A DNA stretch of 64,000 nucleotides from Pseudomonas protegens (GCF_013407925.2 NZ_CP060201.1:3658001-3722000); one strand, 5' to 3'; positions 53,278 to 64,000 are shown, counted from the first letter of the stretch. Notes: generated by a model not told the origin, from the sequence alone. Numbers and translations: made by a program.

Positions 53278-55119
53278 TCACAGGCCGTCGAGCATGGCCT
53301 TGTTGCGCACCGCGCCCTTGTCGGCGCTGGTGGCCAGCAGGGCGTAGGCTTTCAGCGCGGTGGTCACTTTGCGTGGGCGCGCTTCCACTGGCTTCCAGCC
53401 TTTCTTGTCCTGTTCGACCCGGCGTGCCGCCAGTTCCTCGTCGCTGACCAACAGGTTGATCGAGCGGTTGGGAATGTCGATCAGTACCTTGTCGCCGTCC
53501 TGTACCAGGCCGATGGCGCCGCCGGCCGCCGCTTCAGGCGAGGCGTGGCCGATGGACAGGCCCGAGGTACCGCCGGAGAAGCGGCCGTCGGTGAGCAGGG
53601 CGCAGGCTTTGCCCAGGCCCTTGGACTTCAGGTAGGAGGTTGGGTAGAGCATTTCCTGCATGCCCGGGCCGCCTTTCGGGCCTTCGTAACGGATGATCAC
53701 GATGTCGCCTTCTTTCACTTCGTCGGCGAGGATGCCGCGCACGGCGCTGTCCTGGCTTTCGAAGATCTTGGCGTTGCCTTCGAACACGTGGATCGACTCG
53801 TCGACACCGGCGGTCTTCACCACGCAGCCGTCCAGGGCGATGTTGCCGTAGAGCACGGCCAGGCCGCCCTCCTTGGAATAGGCGTGTTCGACGCTGCGGA
53901 TGCAGCCGTTTTCACGGTCGTCGTCGAGGCTGTCCCAACGGGTCGACTGGCTGAACGCGGTCTGGGTCGGGATGCCTGCCGGGCCGGCCTTGAAGAAGTG
54001 GTGTACGGCTTCGTCGCTGGTCTGGGTGATGTCCCACTGGGCGATGCCTTCGGCCAGGGTCTTGCTGTGCACGGTGGGCAGGTCGGTGTGCAGCAGGCCG
54101 CCACGGGCCAGCTCGCCGAGGATGCTAAAGATACCCCCGGCGCGGTGCACGTCTTCCATGTGGTACTTCTGGATGTTCGGCGCCACTTTGCACAGCTGCG
54201 GCACGTGGCGCGACAGGCGATCGATGTCTCGCAGGTCGAAGTCGATCTCGGCTTCCTGGGCGGCGGCCAGCAGGTGCAGGATGGTGTTGGTGGAACCGCC
54301 CATGGCGATATCCAGGGTCATGGCGTTCTCGAACGCCTTGAAGTTGGCGATATTGCGCGGCAGCACCGACTCGTCGTTGTCGCCGTAGTAGCGCTGGCAC
54401 AGCTCGACGATGGTGCGCCCGGCCCGCAGGAACAGCTCTTCGCGGTCGCTGTGGGTGGCCAGGGTCGAACCGTTGCCCGGCAGGGCGAGCCCTAAGGCTT
54501 CGGTCAGGCAGTTCATGGAGTTGGCGGTGAACATGCCGGAGCAGGAACCGCAGGTCGGGCAGGCGCTGCGCTCGTACTCGGCAACCTTCTCGTCAGAAGC
54601 GCTGGAGTCGGCGGCGATGACCATGGCGTCCACCAGGTCCAGGCCGTGGCTGGCGAGCTTGGTCTTGCCGGCTTCCATCGGGCCGCCGGAAACGAAGATC
54701 ACCGGGATGTTCAGGCGCAGGGCGGCCATCAGCATGCCGGGGGTGATCTTGTCGCAGTTGGAGATGCAGACGATGGCGTCGGCGCAGTGAGCGTTGACCA
54801 TGTATTCCACGGAGTCGGCGATGATCTCGCGGCTCGGCAGGGAATACAGCATGCCGTCATGGCCCATGGCGATGCCGTCGTCCACGGCAATGGTGTTGAA
54901 TTCCTTGGCCACGCCACCGGCGCGTTCGATCTCGCGAGCCACCAGCTGACCCAGGTCCTTCAGGTGCACGTGCCCCGGGACGAACTGGGTGAAGGAGTTG
55001 GCAATGGCGATGATCGGTTTCTTGAAGTCGGCATCTTTCATCCCCGTGGCGCGCCACAGGGCGCGAGCACCGGCCATGTTGCGGCCGTGGGTGGATGTTT
55101 TCGAGCGGTAATCAGGCAT
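53278..55119 (-). CDS. ilvD: Dihydroxy-acid dehydratase
   Basis: A 613-residue enzyme of valine, leucine and isoleucine synthesis that dehydrates 2,3-dihydroxy-3-isovalerate. Fe-S cluster cysteines are seen in [13 protein letters not shown] and [19 protein letters not shown], with the C-terminal [23 protein letters not shown]. The start at 55119 ([15 protein letters not shown]) is the family start; the open frame runs 109 codons further without homology. Confidence 0.97.
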   Translation of the reverse strand: MPDYRSKTSTHGRNMAGARALWRATGMKDADFKKPIIAIANSFTQFVPGHVHLKDLGQLVAREIERAGGVAKEFNTIAVDDGIAMGHDGMLYSLPSREIIADSVEYMVNAHCADAIVCISNCDKITPGMLMAALRLNIPVIFVSGGPMEAGKTKLASHGLDLVDAMVIAADSSASDEKVAEYERSACPTCGSCSGMFTANSMNCLTEALGLALPGNGSTLATHSDREELFLRAGRTIVELCQRYYGDNDESVLPRNIANFKAFENAMTLDIAMGGSTNTILHLLAAAQEAEIDFDLRDIDRLSRHVPQLCKVAPNIQKYHMEDVHRAGGIFSILGELARGGLLHTDLPTVHSKTLAEGIAQWDITQTSDEAVHHFFKAGPAGIPTQTAFSQSTRWDSLDDDRENGCIRSVEHAYSKEGGLAVLYGNIALDGCVVKTAGVDESIHVFEGNAKIFESQDSAVRGILADEVKEGDIVIIRYEGPKGGPGMQEMLYPTSYLKSKGLGKACALLTDGRFSGGTSGLSIGHASPEAAAGGAIGLVQDGDKVLIDIPNRSINLLVSDEELAARRVEQDKKGWKPVEARPRKVTTALKAYALLATSADKGAVRNKAMLDGL

Positions 55120-55432
55120 GGAGCACTCCGGGCGGCTAATCAGGGAACAAGTGGGGAGTGAGCTTCTATTGACCTTGGGAACACTCAGAAATGGCCGTGT
55201 GTCCGAAAGCTGCCGATGACGCCGCGGGATCGCCGCGCGCCTCAGCCTGAGCTCATAAACCCGCCGGGGGATGACTGGCGATGAATTCGCCGATTCTACA
55301 CCGCTGGCGTCAGGAAGGAATGCCGTGGCCGCTCTGTGGCGTGCGATTGCCTGGATATCGCCGAGCGCTGCCCGCACGCCGGCTCCTGGTTTAGACTCGC
55401 GGCCCCCTCGATCACCATCCAATGGAGCTGGA
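55120..55432. other. Divergent intergenic region, ilvD / membrane protein
   Basis: About 313 bp that should hold the ilvD promoter. I see no gene, REP unit or attenuator-like leader peptide on either strand. Confidence 0.45.
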
Positions 55433-55999
55433 ATGTCCGCGAACATGCGATCCCTGAGGTTTTACCTAGGCATTGGCCTGCTGCAAGGGCTGCTGCTGAT
55501 GTGGCTGGTGCTCCATAGCGACTGGCCCGGCAGCGCCATGGCCGTGGTGGGCGCGGCCCTGCTGACGGGCGGCGGCTTCGTGCAACTGCTGGCCGGGCAG
55601 CGGCGCCAGTGGCGCACCTGGAAGGCCGCGCTGTTGCTGGCCTTTGCGGCGGCGGTGGTGGTGCAGGCCTGCAGTGAGTTGCCCTTCACCCGCGGGGTGA
55701 TCTACAGCGTGGTGGCGTTCCTGCTACTGATGACGCTGCTCAGCGCCAGCTGGCTGCCGGGACGTGACGGTTTTAAACGACGGCTGCTGGGGGACGGAGC
55801 CTGGATGCTGGTGGCTCTTGGCGCTGCGTGGCTGGTGCAGGCGTTGTTCGATTTCTGGACCCGCGAGCAGCATCTGGATCCGTTCAAGAGCGGGTTTTTG
55901 TCCTTGCGCTACTTCACTGGCCCGCCCCTGGCGTTTTCCTTCCTGCTGTACCTCCGGGATTTGTGCCGTCTGCGCGATCTTCAGACGCAAGCGTCCTGA
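55433..55999 (+). CDS. Hypothetical inner-membrane protein
   Basis: A 188-residue protein with five to six predicted helices ([83 protein letters not shown]). It resembles the short DUF4153-like or other uncharacterised membrane proteins of Pseudomonas, but I cannot name the family. Its end overlaps the convergent MFS gene by 19 bp. Confidence 0.7.
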   Translation: MSANMRSLRFYLGIGLLQGLLLMWLVLHSDWPGSAMAVVGAALLTGGGFVQLLAGQRRQWRTWKAALLLAFAAAVVVQACSELPFTRGVIYSVVAFLLLMTLLSASWLPGRDGFKRRLLGDGAWMLVALGAAWLVQALFDFWTREQHLDPFKSGFLSLRYFTGPPLAFSFLLYLRDLCRLRDLQTQAS

Positions 56000-57171
56000 T
56001 AGCGACGATTGACCAGGCTGTTCAGGCCCAGGGCAATGGCACTCAGCCCCAGGAAGCACAGCCCCAGCGCCATCACCAGGTTGCTGGCGCTCAGGTTGAT
56101 GAACGCGCTGATCAGGCCGCCAGAGACAAAGATCAGCATGTTGCCCGCCGAAGCCGAGGTTCCGGCGTTGTGCGGGAAGATCCCCATGGCCCGCGAGGTC
56201 GCCACCGGGCGGGTGATGGTGGTGCCGGCGGTGCAGACGATCATCGGCACCAGGACCGTGGCGACGGACAGCTCGAACCGCTGCAACAGCAGCATCAGCA
56301 GGCCGGACAGGGCGATCAGCCCCAGCCCGGTGACGATCTGGGTGCTGGCCTGCAGGTAGCGGTTCATCACCCCGGCGCCGGCACCACCCACCACATAGGC
56401 CGCGCCATACAGCAGCAGCGCCAGGGCGTACTGGTAGGGCGTGAGCTGCAACTGCTCCATGAAAATCAGCGGTGAAATGACGATGAACGAAAAATGGCAG
56501 GCGAAGGCCAGCGCCGAGATCAGCCAGTAGCCGACGAACGACAGGTCGGCAAACACCAGTCGGTAGGCCGCGAGGATGTTCCTCTGGCGCGTCGCCGTGC
56601 CTGGGGTGTTCTCCAGCAGGACCCAGGCCTTGAGGATGACCAGCAGGCCGAGGCCGACGAACACCTCGAAGCTGCCCTGCCAGCCCAGGTGAGCCTGCAG
56701 CCAGGTGCCCAGCAGCGGTGACAGGGAAATGAAGATGCCGCTGGCGGTGACCAGGGCGATGCGCAGGCGCTCCTGCTGGCGGCCGACGAACAGGTCCTGC
56801 ACCAGCGCCTGGGACAGCACGAAGCAGCCGCAACCCACGGCCTGAACCACGCGAAACAGCAGGAACCACCGGTACTCGGTGGCGGCCATGCAGCCCAGCG
56901 CTCCGGCGATGGCCACGGCCATGCCTGCCAGTAGCAGCTTCTTGCGCCCCAGGGAGTCTGACAGCGGCCCGACCACCATCAGGGAAAACGACAAGCCAAT
57001 GGCGAACAGACTGACGGACAGCGCGATATCGGCGCTGGAGGTATTGAAGCGTTCGGCCAGGGCGGGAAAGGAGGGGAGGATCACGTCCAGCGGGAAGACC
57101 CCGAGCAGGGTCATGGTCAGCAGCAGAATGACCGCCGAGGTCTTGTTCGGGGTGGCGGGGGAGTGGCCCAT
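55981..57171 (-). CDS. Bcr/CflA-family MFS drug exporter
   Basis: A 396-residue MFS protein with 12 helices. MFS motif A is present as GPLSDSLGRKKLLLAG after helix 2, preceded by LGVFPLDVILPSFPALAERFN, typical of the Bcr/CflA subgroup (bicyclomycin, chloramphenicol, sulfonamide efflux). A substrate cannot be predicted. The end of the gene overlaps the convergent membrane protein gene. Confidence 0.87.
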   Translation of the reverse strand: MGHSPATPNKTSAVILLLTMTLLGVFPLDVILPSFPALAERFNTSSADIALSVSLFAIGLSFSLMVVGPLSDSLGRKKLLLAGMAVAIAGALGCMAATEYRWFLLFRVVQAVGCGCFVLSQALVQDLFVGRQQERLRIALVTASGIFISLSPLLGTWLQAHLGWQGSFEVFVGLGLLVILKAWVLLENTPGTATRQRNILAAYRLVFADLSFVGYWLISALAFACHFSFIVISPLIFMEQLQLTPYQYALALLLYGAAYVVGGAGAGVMNRYLQASTQIVTGLGLIALSGLLMLLLQRFELSVATVLVPMIVCTAGTTITRPVATSRAMGIFPHNAGTSASAGNMLIFVSGGLISAFINLSASNLVMALGLCFLGLSAIALGLNSLVNRRYQDACV

Positions 57172-57240
57172 GGTGCGGTGCTCTCGGTCCTTGAGAAGCT
57201 GCCGAGAATCGAGTCGTGGCCGTGCAAAGTCAATCGAGGG

Positions 57241-57277
57241 CGATGGCCCTTCCCGCGCTGGGCGGGAAGGGCCATCG
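57241..57277. terminator. Perfect 16-bp GC-rich inverted repeat
   Basis: Arms at 57241-57256 and 57262-57277 (CGATGGCCCTTCCCGC and its complement) with a 5-nt loop, 8 bp after the rlmI stop on the minus strand. No U-run; likely a transcript end or stabiliser. Confidence 0.5.
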
Positions 57278-57285
57278 GCCCGGGC

Positions 57286-58482
57286 TCAGCTGTTGGGCAG
57301 CAGGCGGCAGGTGATGCTCTTGATGTAGCGGGTTTCCGGGATGGCCGGGTGCACCGGGTGATCCGGGCCCTGGCCGCCGCGTTCCAGCAGCTGGATGTTG
57401 CGGTCCAGGTGACGGGCGCTGGTCAGCAGGATGTTCTGCAGATCGTCCTCGGGCAGGTGCATCGAGCACGAAGCGCTGACCAGGATGCCGTCCTTGCTCA
57501 AGAGGCGCATGGCCTGTTCGTTGAGGCGGCGGTAGGCGCCTTCGCCGTTCTTCAGGTCTTTCTTGCGTTTGATGAAGGCGGGCGGGTCGGCAACGATCAC
57601 GTCAAAGCGTTCTTCGGCGGCCTTCAGCTCTTTCAGGGCTTCGAACACGTCGCCTTCGACGCAGGTGACTTTCTCGGCGATGCCATTGAGCGCGGCGTTG
57701 CGCTCCACGCCGTCGAGGGCAAAGCCCGAGGCGTCGACGCAGAACACTTCACTGGCGCCGAACACCCCGGCCTGCACGCCCCAGCCACCGATGTAGCTGA
57801 ACAGGTCCAGTACCCGCTTGCCCTTGGCGTAAGGCGCCAGGCGTGCGCGGTTCATGCGGTGGTCGTAGAACCAGCCGGTCTTCTGGCCTTCCATCACCGG
57901 GGCTTCGAACTTCACGCCGTTCTCTTCCAGGGCGACCCACTCCGGCACCAGGCCGAACACGGTTTCGACGTAGCGGCCCAGGCCTTCGGCGTCGCGGGCG
58001 GCGGAGTCGTTCTTGAACAGGATGCCGCTGGGCTTGAGCACCTGGACCAGGGCGGCGATCACGTCGTCCTTGTGCTGTTCCATGGTGGCCGAGGCCAGCT
58101 GGACCACCAGGATGTCGCCGAACCGATCGACCACCAGGCCCGGCAGCAGGTCGGAATCGCCGTACACCAGGCGGTAGAACGGCTTGTCGAACAGGCGCTC
58201 GCGCAGGGACAGGGCCACGTTCAGGCGATGCACCAGCAGCGACTTGTCCAGGGCCAGCTTGGCATCGCGCGACAGCAGGCGGGCGCAGATCAGGTTGTTC
58301 GGGCTCATGGCGACGACGCCCAGGGGCTTGCCGCCGGCGGCTTCCAGCACCGCCTGGTCGCCTGCCTTGAAGCCGTGCAGAGGGGTGGCGGCTACATCGA
58401 TTTCGTTGCTGTAGACCCACAGGTGGCCGGCGCGCAGGCGGCGATCGGCGTTGGCTTTGAGGCGCAGGCTTGGCAGGGACAT
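57286..58482 (-). CDS. rlmI: 23S rRNA m5C1962 methyltransferase
   Basis: A 398-residue SAM-dependent enzyme: N-terminal PUA domain (ADRRLRAGHLWVYSNEID), then a Rossmann methyltransferase with GKRVLDLFSYIGGWGVQAG as the SAM motif, VIVADPPAFIK as the catalytic DPPxF motif, and SCSMHL with the conserved Cys. It methylates C1962 of 23S rRNA. The length matches E. coli RlmI. Confidence 0.92.
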   Translation of the reverse strand: MSLPSLRLKANADRRLRAGHLWVYSNEIDVAATPLHGFKAGDQAVLEAAGGKPLGVVAMSPNNLICARLLSRDAKLALDKSLLVHRLNVALSLRERLFDKPFYRLVYGDSDLLPGLVVDRFGDILVVQLASATMEQHKDDVIAALVQVLKPSGILFKNDSAARDAEGLGRYVETVFGLVPEWVALEENGVKFEAPVMEGQKTGWFYDHRMNRARLAPYAKGKRVLDLFSYIGGWGVQAGVFGASEVFCVDASGFALDGVERNAALNGIAEKVTCVEGDVFEALKELKAAEERFDVIVADPPAFIKRKKDLKNGEGAYRRLNEQAMRLLSKDGILVSASCSMHLPEDDLQNILLTSARHLDRNIQLLERGGQGPDHPVHPAIPETRYIKSITCRLLPNS

Positions 58483-58642
58483 GACGTCGCTCCGGAAAAA
58501 AGGGCGCGATTATACCTTGCTGCGCAACTTCAGCGACGGCCAATGGACCTGCGGCTAAAGGCGCAGGGTAAAGTTCCTGTCCGTTCGCCCAACATTGGCC
58601 CGTTAGGGGTTAGAATCGCCGCCTCAGCCAGAGTGTGTACTT

Positions 58643-59509
58643 ATGTCCCAAGAGCTATCAGCCGAACAGATTCAGCAGGCCCTGCAAGGCATCAGCGTGC
58701 CGCCTCAACCGCAAATCATGGTGGATTTGCAGATGGAGCAGTACATGCCCGATCCCGACCTGGAAGTGATTGCCAAGCTGATATCCCAGGACCCGGGCCT
58801 GTCCGGCGCACTGCTGAAGATCGTCAACTCGCCGTATTACGGGTTGACCAACAAGATCGCCTCGATCCAGCGCGCGGTGAACCTCTTGGGCAGCCGCTCG
58901 ATCATCAACCTGATCAATGCGCAGTCGATCAAGGGCGAGATGAGCGATGAAACCATCGTCACCCTCAACCGCTTCTGGGACACCGCCCAGGATGTGGCCA
59001 TGACCTGCCTGACCCTGGCCAAGCGCACCGGCTCGCAAGCGGTGGACGAAGCCTACGCCCTGGGTCTGTTCCATGATTGCGGCGTGCCGCTGATGCTCAA
59101 GCGCTTCCCCGACTACATGGCGGTGCTGGAAGAAGCCTACGGCAGCGCCGGACCGGAGCGGCGGGTGGTGGACACGGAAAACCGTGCCTTCAACACCAAT
59201 CACGCGGTGGTCGGCTACTACACCGCCAAGTCCTGGCGCCTGCCGGAACACGTGACCAACGCCATCGCCAATCACCACAATGCCCTGGCGATCTTCAGCG
59301 ACGAGTCGTCGCGCAACAGCCAGCTGAAGAACCTGCTGGCGATCCTGAAGATGGCCGAGCACATCTGTGCCTCGTATCGAGTGCTGGGCAACCAGACCCA
59401 GGACTTGGAGTGGAACAGCATCGGCCACCTGATTCTCGATTACGTCGGTCTGTCGGACTACGACTTCGAGAACCTCAAGGAAACCGTGCGCGAGCTGGGC
59501 GCACACTGA
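58643..59509 (+). CDS. HDOD-domain protein
   Basis: A 288-residue cytoplasmic protein with one HDOD domain: PQIMVDLQMEQY, ISQDPGLSGALLKIVNSPYYG, LFHDCGVPLML, and AIANHHNALAIF. HDOD proteins are signalling scaffolds with degenerate HD sites, often tied to motility, c-di-GMP or stress. It has no fused EAL or GGDEF domain. mutM follows 33 bp downstream. Confidence 0.88.
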   Translation: MSQELSAEQIQQALQGISVPPQPQIMVDLQMEQYMPDPDLEVIAKLISQDPGLSGALLKIVNSPYYGLTNKIASIQRAVNLLGSRSIINLINAQSIKGEMSDETIVTLNRFWDTAQDVAMTCLTLAKRTGSQAVDEAYALGLFHDCGVPLMLKRFPDYMAVLEEAYGSAGPERRVVDTENRAFNTNHAVVGYYTAKSWRLPEHVTNAIANHHNALAIFSDESSRNSQLKNLLAILKMAEHICASYRVLGNQTQDLEWNSIGHLILDYVGLSDYDFENLKETVRELGAH

Positions 59510-59542
59510 CTGTTCATATCGCGATGAGTGCCTGAGGCGAAG

Positions 59543-60355
59543 ATGCCTGAATTACCGGAAGTCGAAACCACCCGGCGCGGGATCGCGCCGCACCTGGAAG
59601 GCCAGAAGGTCAGCCGGGTGATTGTCCGTGACCGGCGCTTGCGCTGGCCGATTCCCGAGGATCTGGACGTGCGCCTGTCCGGGCAGCGGATTGTTCAGGT
59701 GGACCGCCGGGCCAAGTACCTGCTGATCAACGCCGAAGTCGGCACCCTCATCAGTCATCTGGGCATGTCGGGCAATCTGCGCCTGGTGGAGATCGGCCAG
59801 CCGGCGGCCAAGCATGAACATGTGGATATCGAACTGGAGTCGGGCCTGGCCCTGCGCTACACCGACCCGCGCCGGTTTGGCGCCATGCTCTGGAGCCTGG
59901 ACCCGCTGAACCACGAGCTGCTGGCGCGCCTGGGGCCGGAGCCGCTGACCGATCTGTTCGACGGCGAGCGCCTGTTCCAGCTGTCCCGCGGCCGCTCCAT
60001 GGCGGTCAAGCCGTTCATCATGGACAACGCGGTGGTGGTGGGGGTGGGCAACATCTACGCGACCGAGGCACTGTTTGCCGCGGGCATCGATCCGCGTCGT
60101 GAGGCCAAGGGCATTTCCCGGACCCGCTATGTGCAGCTGGCGATCGAGATCAAGCGCATCCTGGCGGCGGCCATCGAGCGGGGCGGCACCACCTTGCGCG
60201 ACTTTATCGGCGGCGACGGTCAGCCGGGCTACTTCCAGCAGGAACTGTTCGTCTACGGCCGTGGCGGGGAGCACTGCAAGGTCTGCGGCACGGGGCTGCG
60301 GGAAATCAAGCTGGGCCAGCGGGCCAGCGTCTATTGCCCGCGTTGCCAGCGCTGA
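59543..60355 (+). CDS. mutM: Formamidopyrimidine-DNA glycosylase
   Basis: A 270-residue Fpg: [13 protein letters not shown] supplies the catalytic Pro2 and Glu3, KAKYLL-type Lys follows near residue 58 (RRAKYLL), and a C-terminal zinc finger (CKVCGTG...CPRCQR) is complete. It removes 8-oxoguanine and cleaves the abasic site. The start must be 59543, because the mature enzyme needs Pro at position 2; the longer frame from 59528 is wrong. Confidence 0.97.
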   Translation: MPELPEVETTRRGIAPHLEGQKVSRVIVRDRRLRWPIPEDLDVRLSGQRIVQVDRRAKYLLINAEVGTLISHLGMSGNLRLVEIGQPAAKHEHVDIELESGLALRYTDPRRFGAMLWSLDPLNHELLARLGPEPLTDLFDGERLFQLSRGRSMAVKPFIMDNAVVVGVGNIYATEALFAAGIDPRREAKGISRTRYVQLAIEIKRILAAAIERGGTTLRDFIGGDGQPGYFQQELFVYGRGGEHCKVCGTGLREIKLGQRASVYCPRCQR

Positions 60356-60360
60356 GAAGC

Positions 60361-60413
60361 TTCGCCGGCAAGCCGGCTCCTACGAACGCCGTAGGAGCCG
60401 GCTTGCCGGCGAA
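60361..60413. repeat. REP doublet
   Basis: TTCGCCGGCAAGCCGGCTCC (from 60361) and its exact inverse (60391-60413) separated by 7 bp, between the convergent mutM and ferredoxin genes. It can form a long hairpin and probably ends both transcripts. Confidence 0.9.
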
Positions 60414-60438
60414 AGTGCCCTGAAGGGCGCTGAATTGC

Positions 60439-61376
<938 letters not shown>

Positions 61377-61419
61377 TTAGAGAAGAAAGTCCTATGGACG
61401 CCGAAATTTCCCGGCTGTT

Positions 61420-63015
61420 TCACGCCGTTTTCAAACGCTCCGCCAGGGCCGTGGCCAGTTGCGCCGTCAGGCCGTACACCGACAGCTGCGGGTTGGCGCC
61501 GATGCTGGTGGGGAACAGCGAGCCATCATGGATCGACAGGTTGTGCAGTTGATGGTGGCGTCCGAGGCTGTCGGTCACGGCGATTTTCGGGTCTTCGCCC
61601 ATGGCGCAGCCGCCCATCACGTGGGCGCTGCCCAGGCGGGTGCGGTACAGGGCCAGGTCCAGGCCGTCGATTTGCGCCCGCACTTCGTTGAGGGTCTTGG
61701 CGAAGCGCGCATCGCTGTGCAGCGGCTTGACCGCCTTGGCGCCACCGGCGAACTGGATCTCCGCCATGCTGTGGAAGGCCCGGCGCAGGCCGTCCCAGGC
61801 GTAGGGCGAGACTTGATAGTCGAGCACCGGGGTGCCATCGCCGCGCAGCTCGACGTTGCCGCCGGTGCTGTCGGGGTGGAAGCCGTCCCGCAGCAGGGCC
61901 AGCATCGCGTGGGTATGTGGCAGTTGCTCCATGGACAGCCCGCTCTCGGGGCCGAAACCGCCCAGCAGGGTGCTGGCCAGCGCCGGTTGCAGGGGCGGCA
62001 CTTCGAGCTTGTAGGACATCTTGCCGGTGGTGCCGTCCTGCCACTGGAAGTGGTCGGAGTAAATCGATTGCGGCGCGCCGTAGAACGGGTTGATCACCTC
62101 GTCGAACTGCCCGGCGGAGAAGTTCACCAGGTGCAGGAAGGTGCGCTTGCCCAGCCGCGAATGCGGGTCCGGGGCATCGGAACGCAGCAGCAGGGCCGGG
62201 CTGTTGATGCCGCCGCCGGCCAGCACGTAATGCCGGGCCTTGACCGTGATGGTGCGCCCGGTGGGCGTTACGCAGCGGGCGTCCATGGCCTGGCATTGCA
62301 AGCCGGTGACCTTGTCATCCTTGATCTGCAGGCGCTCGGCCCGGGCCAGGTACAGCAGCTCGCCGCCTTTTTCCAGGGTTGCCGGAATGGTGGTCACCAG
62401 CATCGACTGCTTGGCGTTGGTCGGGCAGCCCAGGCCGCAATAGCCCAGGTTCCAGCAGCCGCGCACGTTGCGCGGAATCACATGCCAGCTGTAGCCCAGG
62501 GCTTCGCAGCCCTTGCGGATCACGTCGTTGTTGGCGTTGGGCGGCATGGCCCAGGGCGCCACGCCCAGGCGCTGTTCCATCTTTTCGAACCAGGGCGCCA
62601 TCTCGGCCGAGCTGTGGCCCACCACCCCGTGTTCCCGGGCCCAGTGCTCCAGGGTCGGGTCGGGGGTGCGAAAGCTCGAGGTCCAGTTGATCAGGGTGGT
62701 GCCGCCCACGGCGCGACCCTGGAGGATGGTGATGGCGCCGTCCTTGCTCATGCGCCCGATGCCTTCCTGATAGAGGCTGGTATAGGCCTGGTCCTCAAGC
62801 ATCTTGAAGTCGTCGCTGGTCTTGAGCGGGCCTTCCTCGATCAACAGCACCTTGTAGCCGGCGGCGCTGAGGATTTCGGCGGTGGTGCCGCCACCGGCGC
62901 CGCTACCGATGATGGCGACATCGGCTTCCAGGGTCAGGTCCTGCTCCAGTTGCGAGCCGTTGTAGGTTTTCCAGCCACGGTTCAGGCCTTCGCGGAACAG
63001 ATCAGGTACGGGCAT
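61420..63015 (-). CDS. GMC-family FAD oxidoreductase
   Basis: A 531-residue flavoprotein: FAD motif VAIIGSGAGGGTTAEILSAAGY, GMC signature region GRAVGGTTLINW, and C-terminal LGSAHVMGGCAMGEDP with NLSIHDGSLFPTSIGANPQ. It oxidises an alcohol or sugar, probably membrane-associated through partners. The next upstream gene encodes a Tat-exported small protein and the one beyond it an aldehyde dehydrogenase, suggesting alcohol-to-aldehyde-to-acid oxidation. Confidence 0.88.
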   Translation of the reverse strand: MPVPDLFREGLNRGWKTYNGSQLEQDLTLEADVAIIGSGAGGGTTAEILSAAGYKVLLIEEGPLKTSDDFKMLEDQAYTSLYQEGIGRMSKDGAITILQGRAVGGTTLINWTSSFRTPDPTLEHWAREHGVVGHSSAEMAPWFEKMEQRLGVAPWAMPPNANNDVIRKGCEALGYSWHVIPRNVRGCWNLGYCGLGCPTNAKQSMLVTTIPATLEKGGELLYLARAERLQIKDDKVTGLQCQAMDARCVTPTGRTITVKARHYVLAGGGINSPALLLRSDAPDPHSRLGKRTFLHLVNFSAGQFDEVINPFYGAPQSIYSDHFQWQDGTTGKMSYKLEVPPLQPALASTLLGGFGPESGLSMEQLPHTHAMLALLRDGFHPDSTGGNVELRGDGTPVLDYQVSPYAWDGLRRAFHSMAEIQFAGGAKAVKPLHSDARFAKTLNEVRAQIDGLDLALYRTRLGSAHVMGGCAMGEDPKIAVTDSLGRHHQLHNLSIHDGSLFPTSIGANPQLSVYGLTAQLATALAERLKTA

Positions 63016-63057
63016 ATCGGGTGCTCTCTTATTATTGAAGGCTCGGCGCGGATCCAC

Positions 63058-63184
63058 TGTAGCCGCTGCTGAGCCTGCGAAGCTGCGAAAAGGCCCGCAG
63101 GGCCTTGCTTGACGATCTCCAGCCGAACCCCCAGTGTCCCGCGAGCGTCCCGCCCGTTCAGAGCCTGTGGCAGCGGCTACACAG
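63058..63184. repeat. REP-like inverted pair
   Basis: TGTAGCCGCTGCTGAGCCTGCGA (63058-63080) and the near inverse ending 63184, same class as 42878-42986, in the gap between the Tat-exported protein gene and the GMC gene. Confidence 0.7.
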
Positions 63185-63189
63185 CTCGA

Positions 63190-63735
63190 TCAGACCTTCG
63201 GTGGCCCGGGATAACCGCAATGGCCCCAAGACTCAGGCCGGGTGTACCAGGCCATCATCACCAGTTGCAGCAACGAGGCATGACCCATGCGCAGCAGGGC
63301 CAGGAAGCTGTTTTCCCAACGGCTGAGAAAGTTGCGGATGTCTTCCGTGCTGGCGTTTTCCCAACTGCCCCAGATCCCCGTCAGCGGGCCGCGGGTCACC
63401 GCCATGCCCAGCACATCGAACAACTGCTGGGTGAGCTTGAACATCTCGGTCGACAGGTGATTGAGGGCGTTGTCCAGGCTGGCCAGGGTGCCCTCGACGG
63501 CGGCGGGCATCTTGTCCGCCGCCACCGCGCCTTCGAGCATCACCGGAATCAGCGCCCGCAAAAACGGCAGGTCATTGCTGCGCAGCATGCTGAAGCCACT
63601 GGCAGGGGTACTGGCGGAGCAACCGCTGAGGCTGGCGCCGAGCCCGGCGGTGGCCAGGAAGGCGCTGGCGCAGAGGCCGATTTTCAGCAGGCCGCGCCGT
63701 GACAGCGCGGGTGTTTCATACAGGCTAGGGGTCAT
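63190..63735 (-). CDS. Tat-exported small partner of GMC oxidoreductase
   Basis: A 181-residue protein with a twin-arginine signal (LSRRGLLKIGLCASAFLATAG) that also has an LSGC lipobox-like site near residue 39. The mature part resembles the small subunits of membrane-bound GMC dehydrogenases, which carry the large subunit through the Tat system. It is upstream of and co-directional with the GMC gene. Confidence 0.75.
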   Translation of the reverse strand: MTPSLYETPALSRRGLLKIGLCASAFLATAGLGASLSGCSASTPASGFSMLRSNDLPFLRALIPVMLEGAVAADKMPAAVEGTLASLDNALNHLSTEMFKLTQQLFDVLGMAVTRGPLTGIWGSWENASTEDIRNFLSRWENSFLALLRMGHASLLQLVMMAWYTRPESWGHCGYPGPPKV

Positions 63736-63762
63736 TATTGTTATTACCCGGCGTTGTACTGG

Positions 63763-63999
63763 TTAACGAATGAACAGCTTCTGGATGAGTTTCTGGATCG
63801 ATTTGCCATACGGCGGGTAGATCAGGCGCGCGGCATTGAAGCGCTGCTTGATGAACACGCCCTTGGCCTTGCTGAAGGTCAGGAAGCCTTCATGCCCGTG
63901 GTAGTGGCCCATGCCGGACGGGCCGATGCCGCCAAACGGCAGGTCGTCCTGGGCCACATGCAGCAGGGTGTCGTTCAGGCACACGCCGCCGGAGTGGGT
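63763..63999 (-). CDS. calB: Coniferyl aldehyde dehydrogenase-like, C-terminal part (cut by window end)
   Basis: The frame is open to the window edge and encodes the last ~78 residues of an aldehyde dehydrogenase: THSGGVCLNDTLLHVAQDDLPFGGIGPSGMGHYHGHEGF, then SKAKGVFIKQRFN. This ending is characteristic of the coniferyl aldehyde dehydrogenase branch. The catalytic Cys and Glu lie outside the window. It is upstream of the Tat-exported protein gene on the same strand. Confidence 0.82.
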   Translation of the reverse strand, partial: THSGGVCLNDTLLHVAQDDLPFGGIGPSGMGHYHGHEGFLTFSKAKGVFIKQRFNAARLIYPPYGKSIQKLIQKLFIR

Positions 64000-64000
64000 T

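Noticed and set aside
61459..63072. 537-residue plus-strand frame
   Set aside because: Antisense shadow of the GMC oxidoreductase, rich in Gly/Ala/His/Gln as such shadows are.

Overview
The window looks like a Pseudomonas chromosome, most likely of the P. fluorescens/protegens/chlororaphis group. The right half (about 32-64 kb) is GC-rich and carries typical Pseudomonas core genes (folA, ilvD, mutM, coaD, rlmI, pchP, cadR-cadA) separated by Pseudomonas-style REP palindromes. The left half (1 to about 31.96 kb) is less GC-rich, lacks REP elements and is packed with resistance and defence genes. I read it as one large genomic island. Its right edge cuts into thyA: only the last ~104 codons of thymidylate synthase remain at 31963-32277. 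Its left edge and any integrase lie outside the window. Island, part 1 (1-6.4 kb): the end of a second enolase, an inorganic pyrophosphatase, a half-size EamA transporter, NhaA, a NUDIX hydrolase, a tandem universal stress protein and a SulP anion transporter. Enolase and pyrophosphatase are the classic fluoride-inhibited enzymes, so this resembles a fluoride-tolerance cassette, although I see no crcB and no fluoride riboswitch in the window. Island, part 2 (6.9-13 kb): an arsenic cluster. A leftward operon reads LMW-type arsC, arsR, arsB, LMW-type arsC, arsH, glutaredoxin-type arsC, arsO. It is bracketed by two acetyltransferases, ArsN1-like and ArsN2-like. A promoter with palindromic operator-like sequence sits at 12381-12427. 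Island, part 3 (13-31.6 kb): a defence island. It holds a DUF3800 protein with a PD-(D/E)XK partner; a retron whose reverse transcriptase is fused to a TOPRIM-like domain, with a recognisable msr-msd RNA and promoter; a sirtuin; a standalone PD-(D/E)XK nuclease; a GIY-YIG-type protein; a RloC/PrrC-like ATPase; an HTH plus PemK-like pair followed by a possible small RNA; a caspase-like protein; and a 1499-residue Avs-like STAND NTPase with an Mrr-type nuclease domain. A four-hairpin element occurs twice (18.6 and 25.4 kb) and brackets a 6.7-kb block of these genes. Core (32-64 kb): PAP2 phosphatase; divergent cadR/cadA with its operator; a LysR regulator and a 2-aminoethylphosphonate uptake and oxidation cluster (ABC ATPase, permease, binding protein, FAD oxidase, PhnZ-like HD oxygenase); a DUF3482 GTPase with a DUF2868 membrane partner; folA; cystine symporter; phosphorylcholine phosphatase; an MBOAT plus two SGNH proteins likely to O-acetylate an envelope polymer; ilvD; Bcr/CflA efflux; rlmI; an HDOD protein; mutM; ferredoxin; coaD; a GMC oxidoreductase with a Tat-exported small partner; and the end of an aldehyde dehydrogenase.
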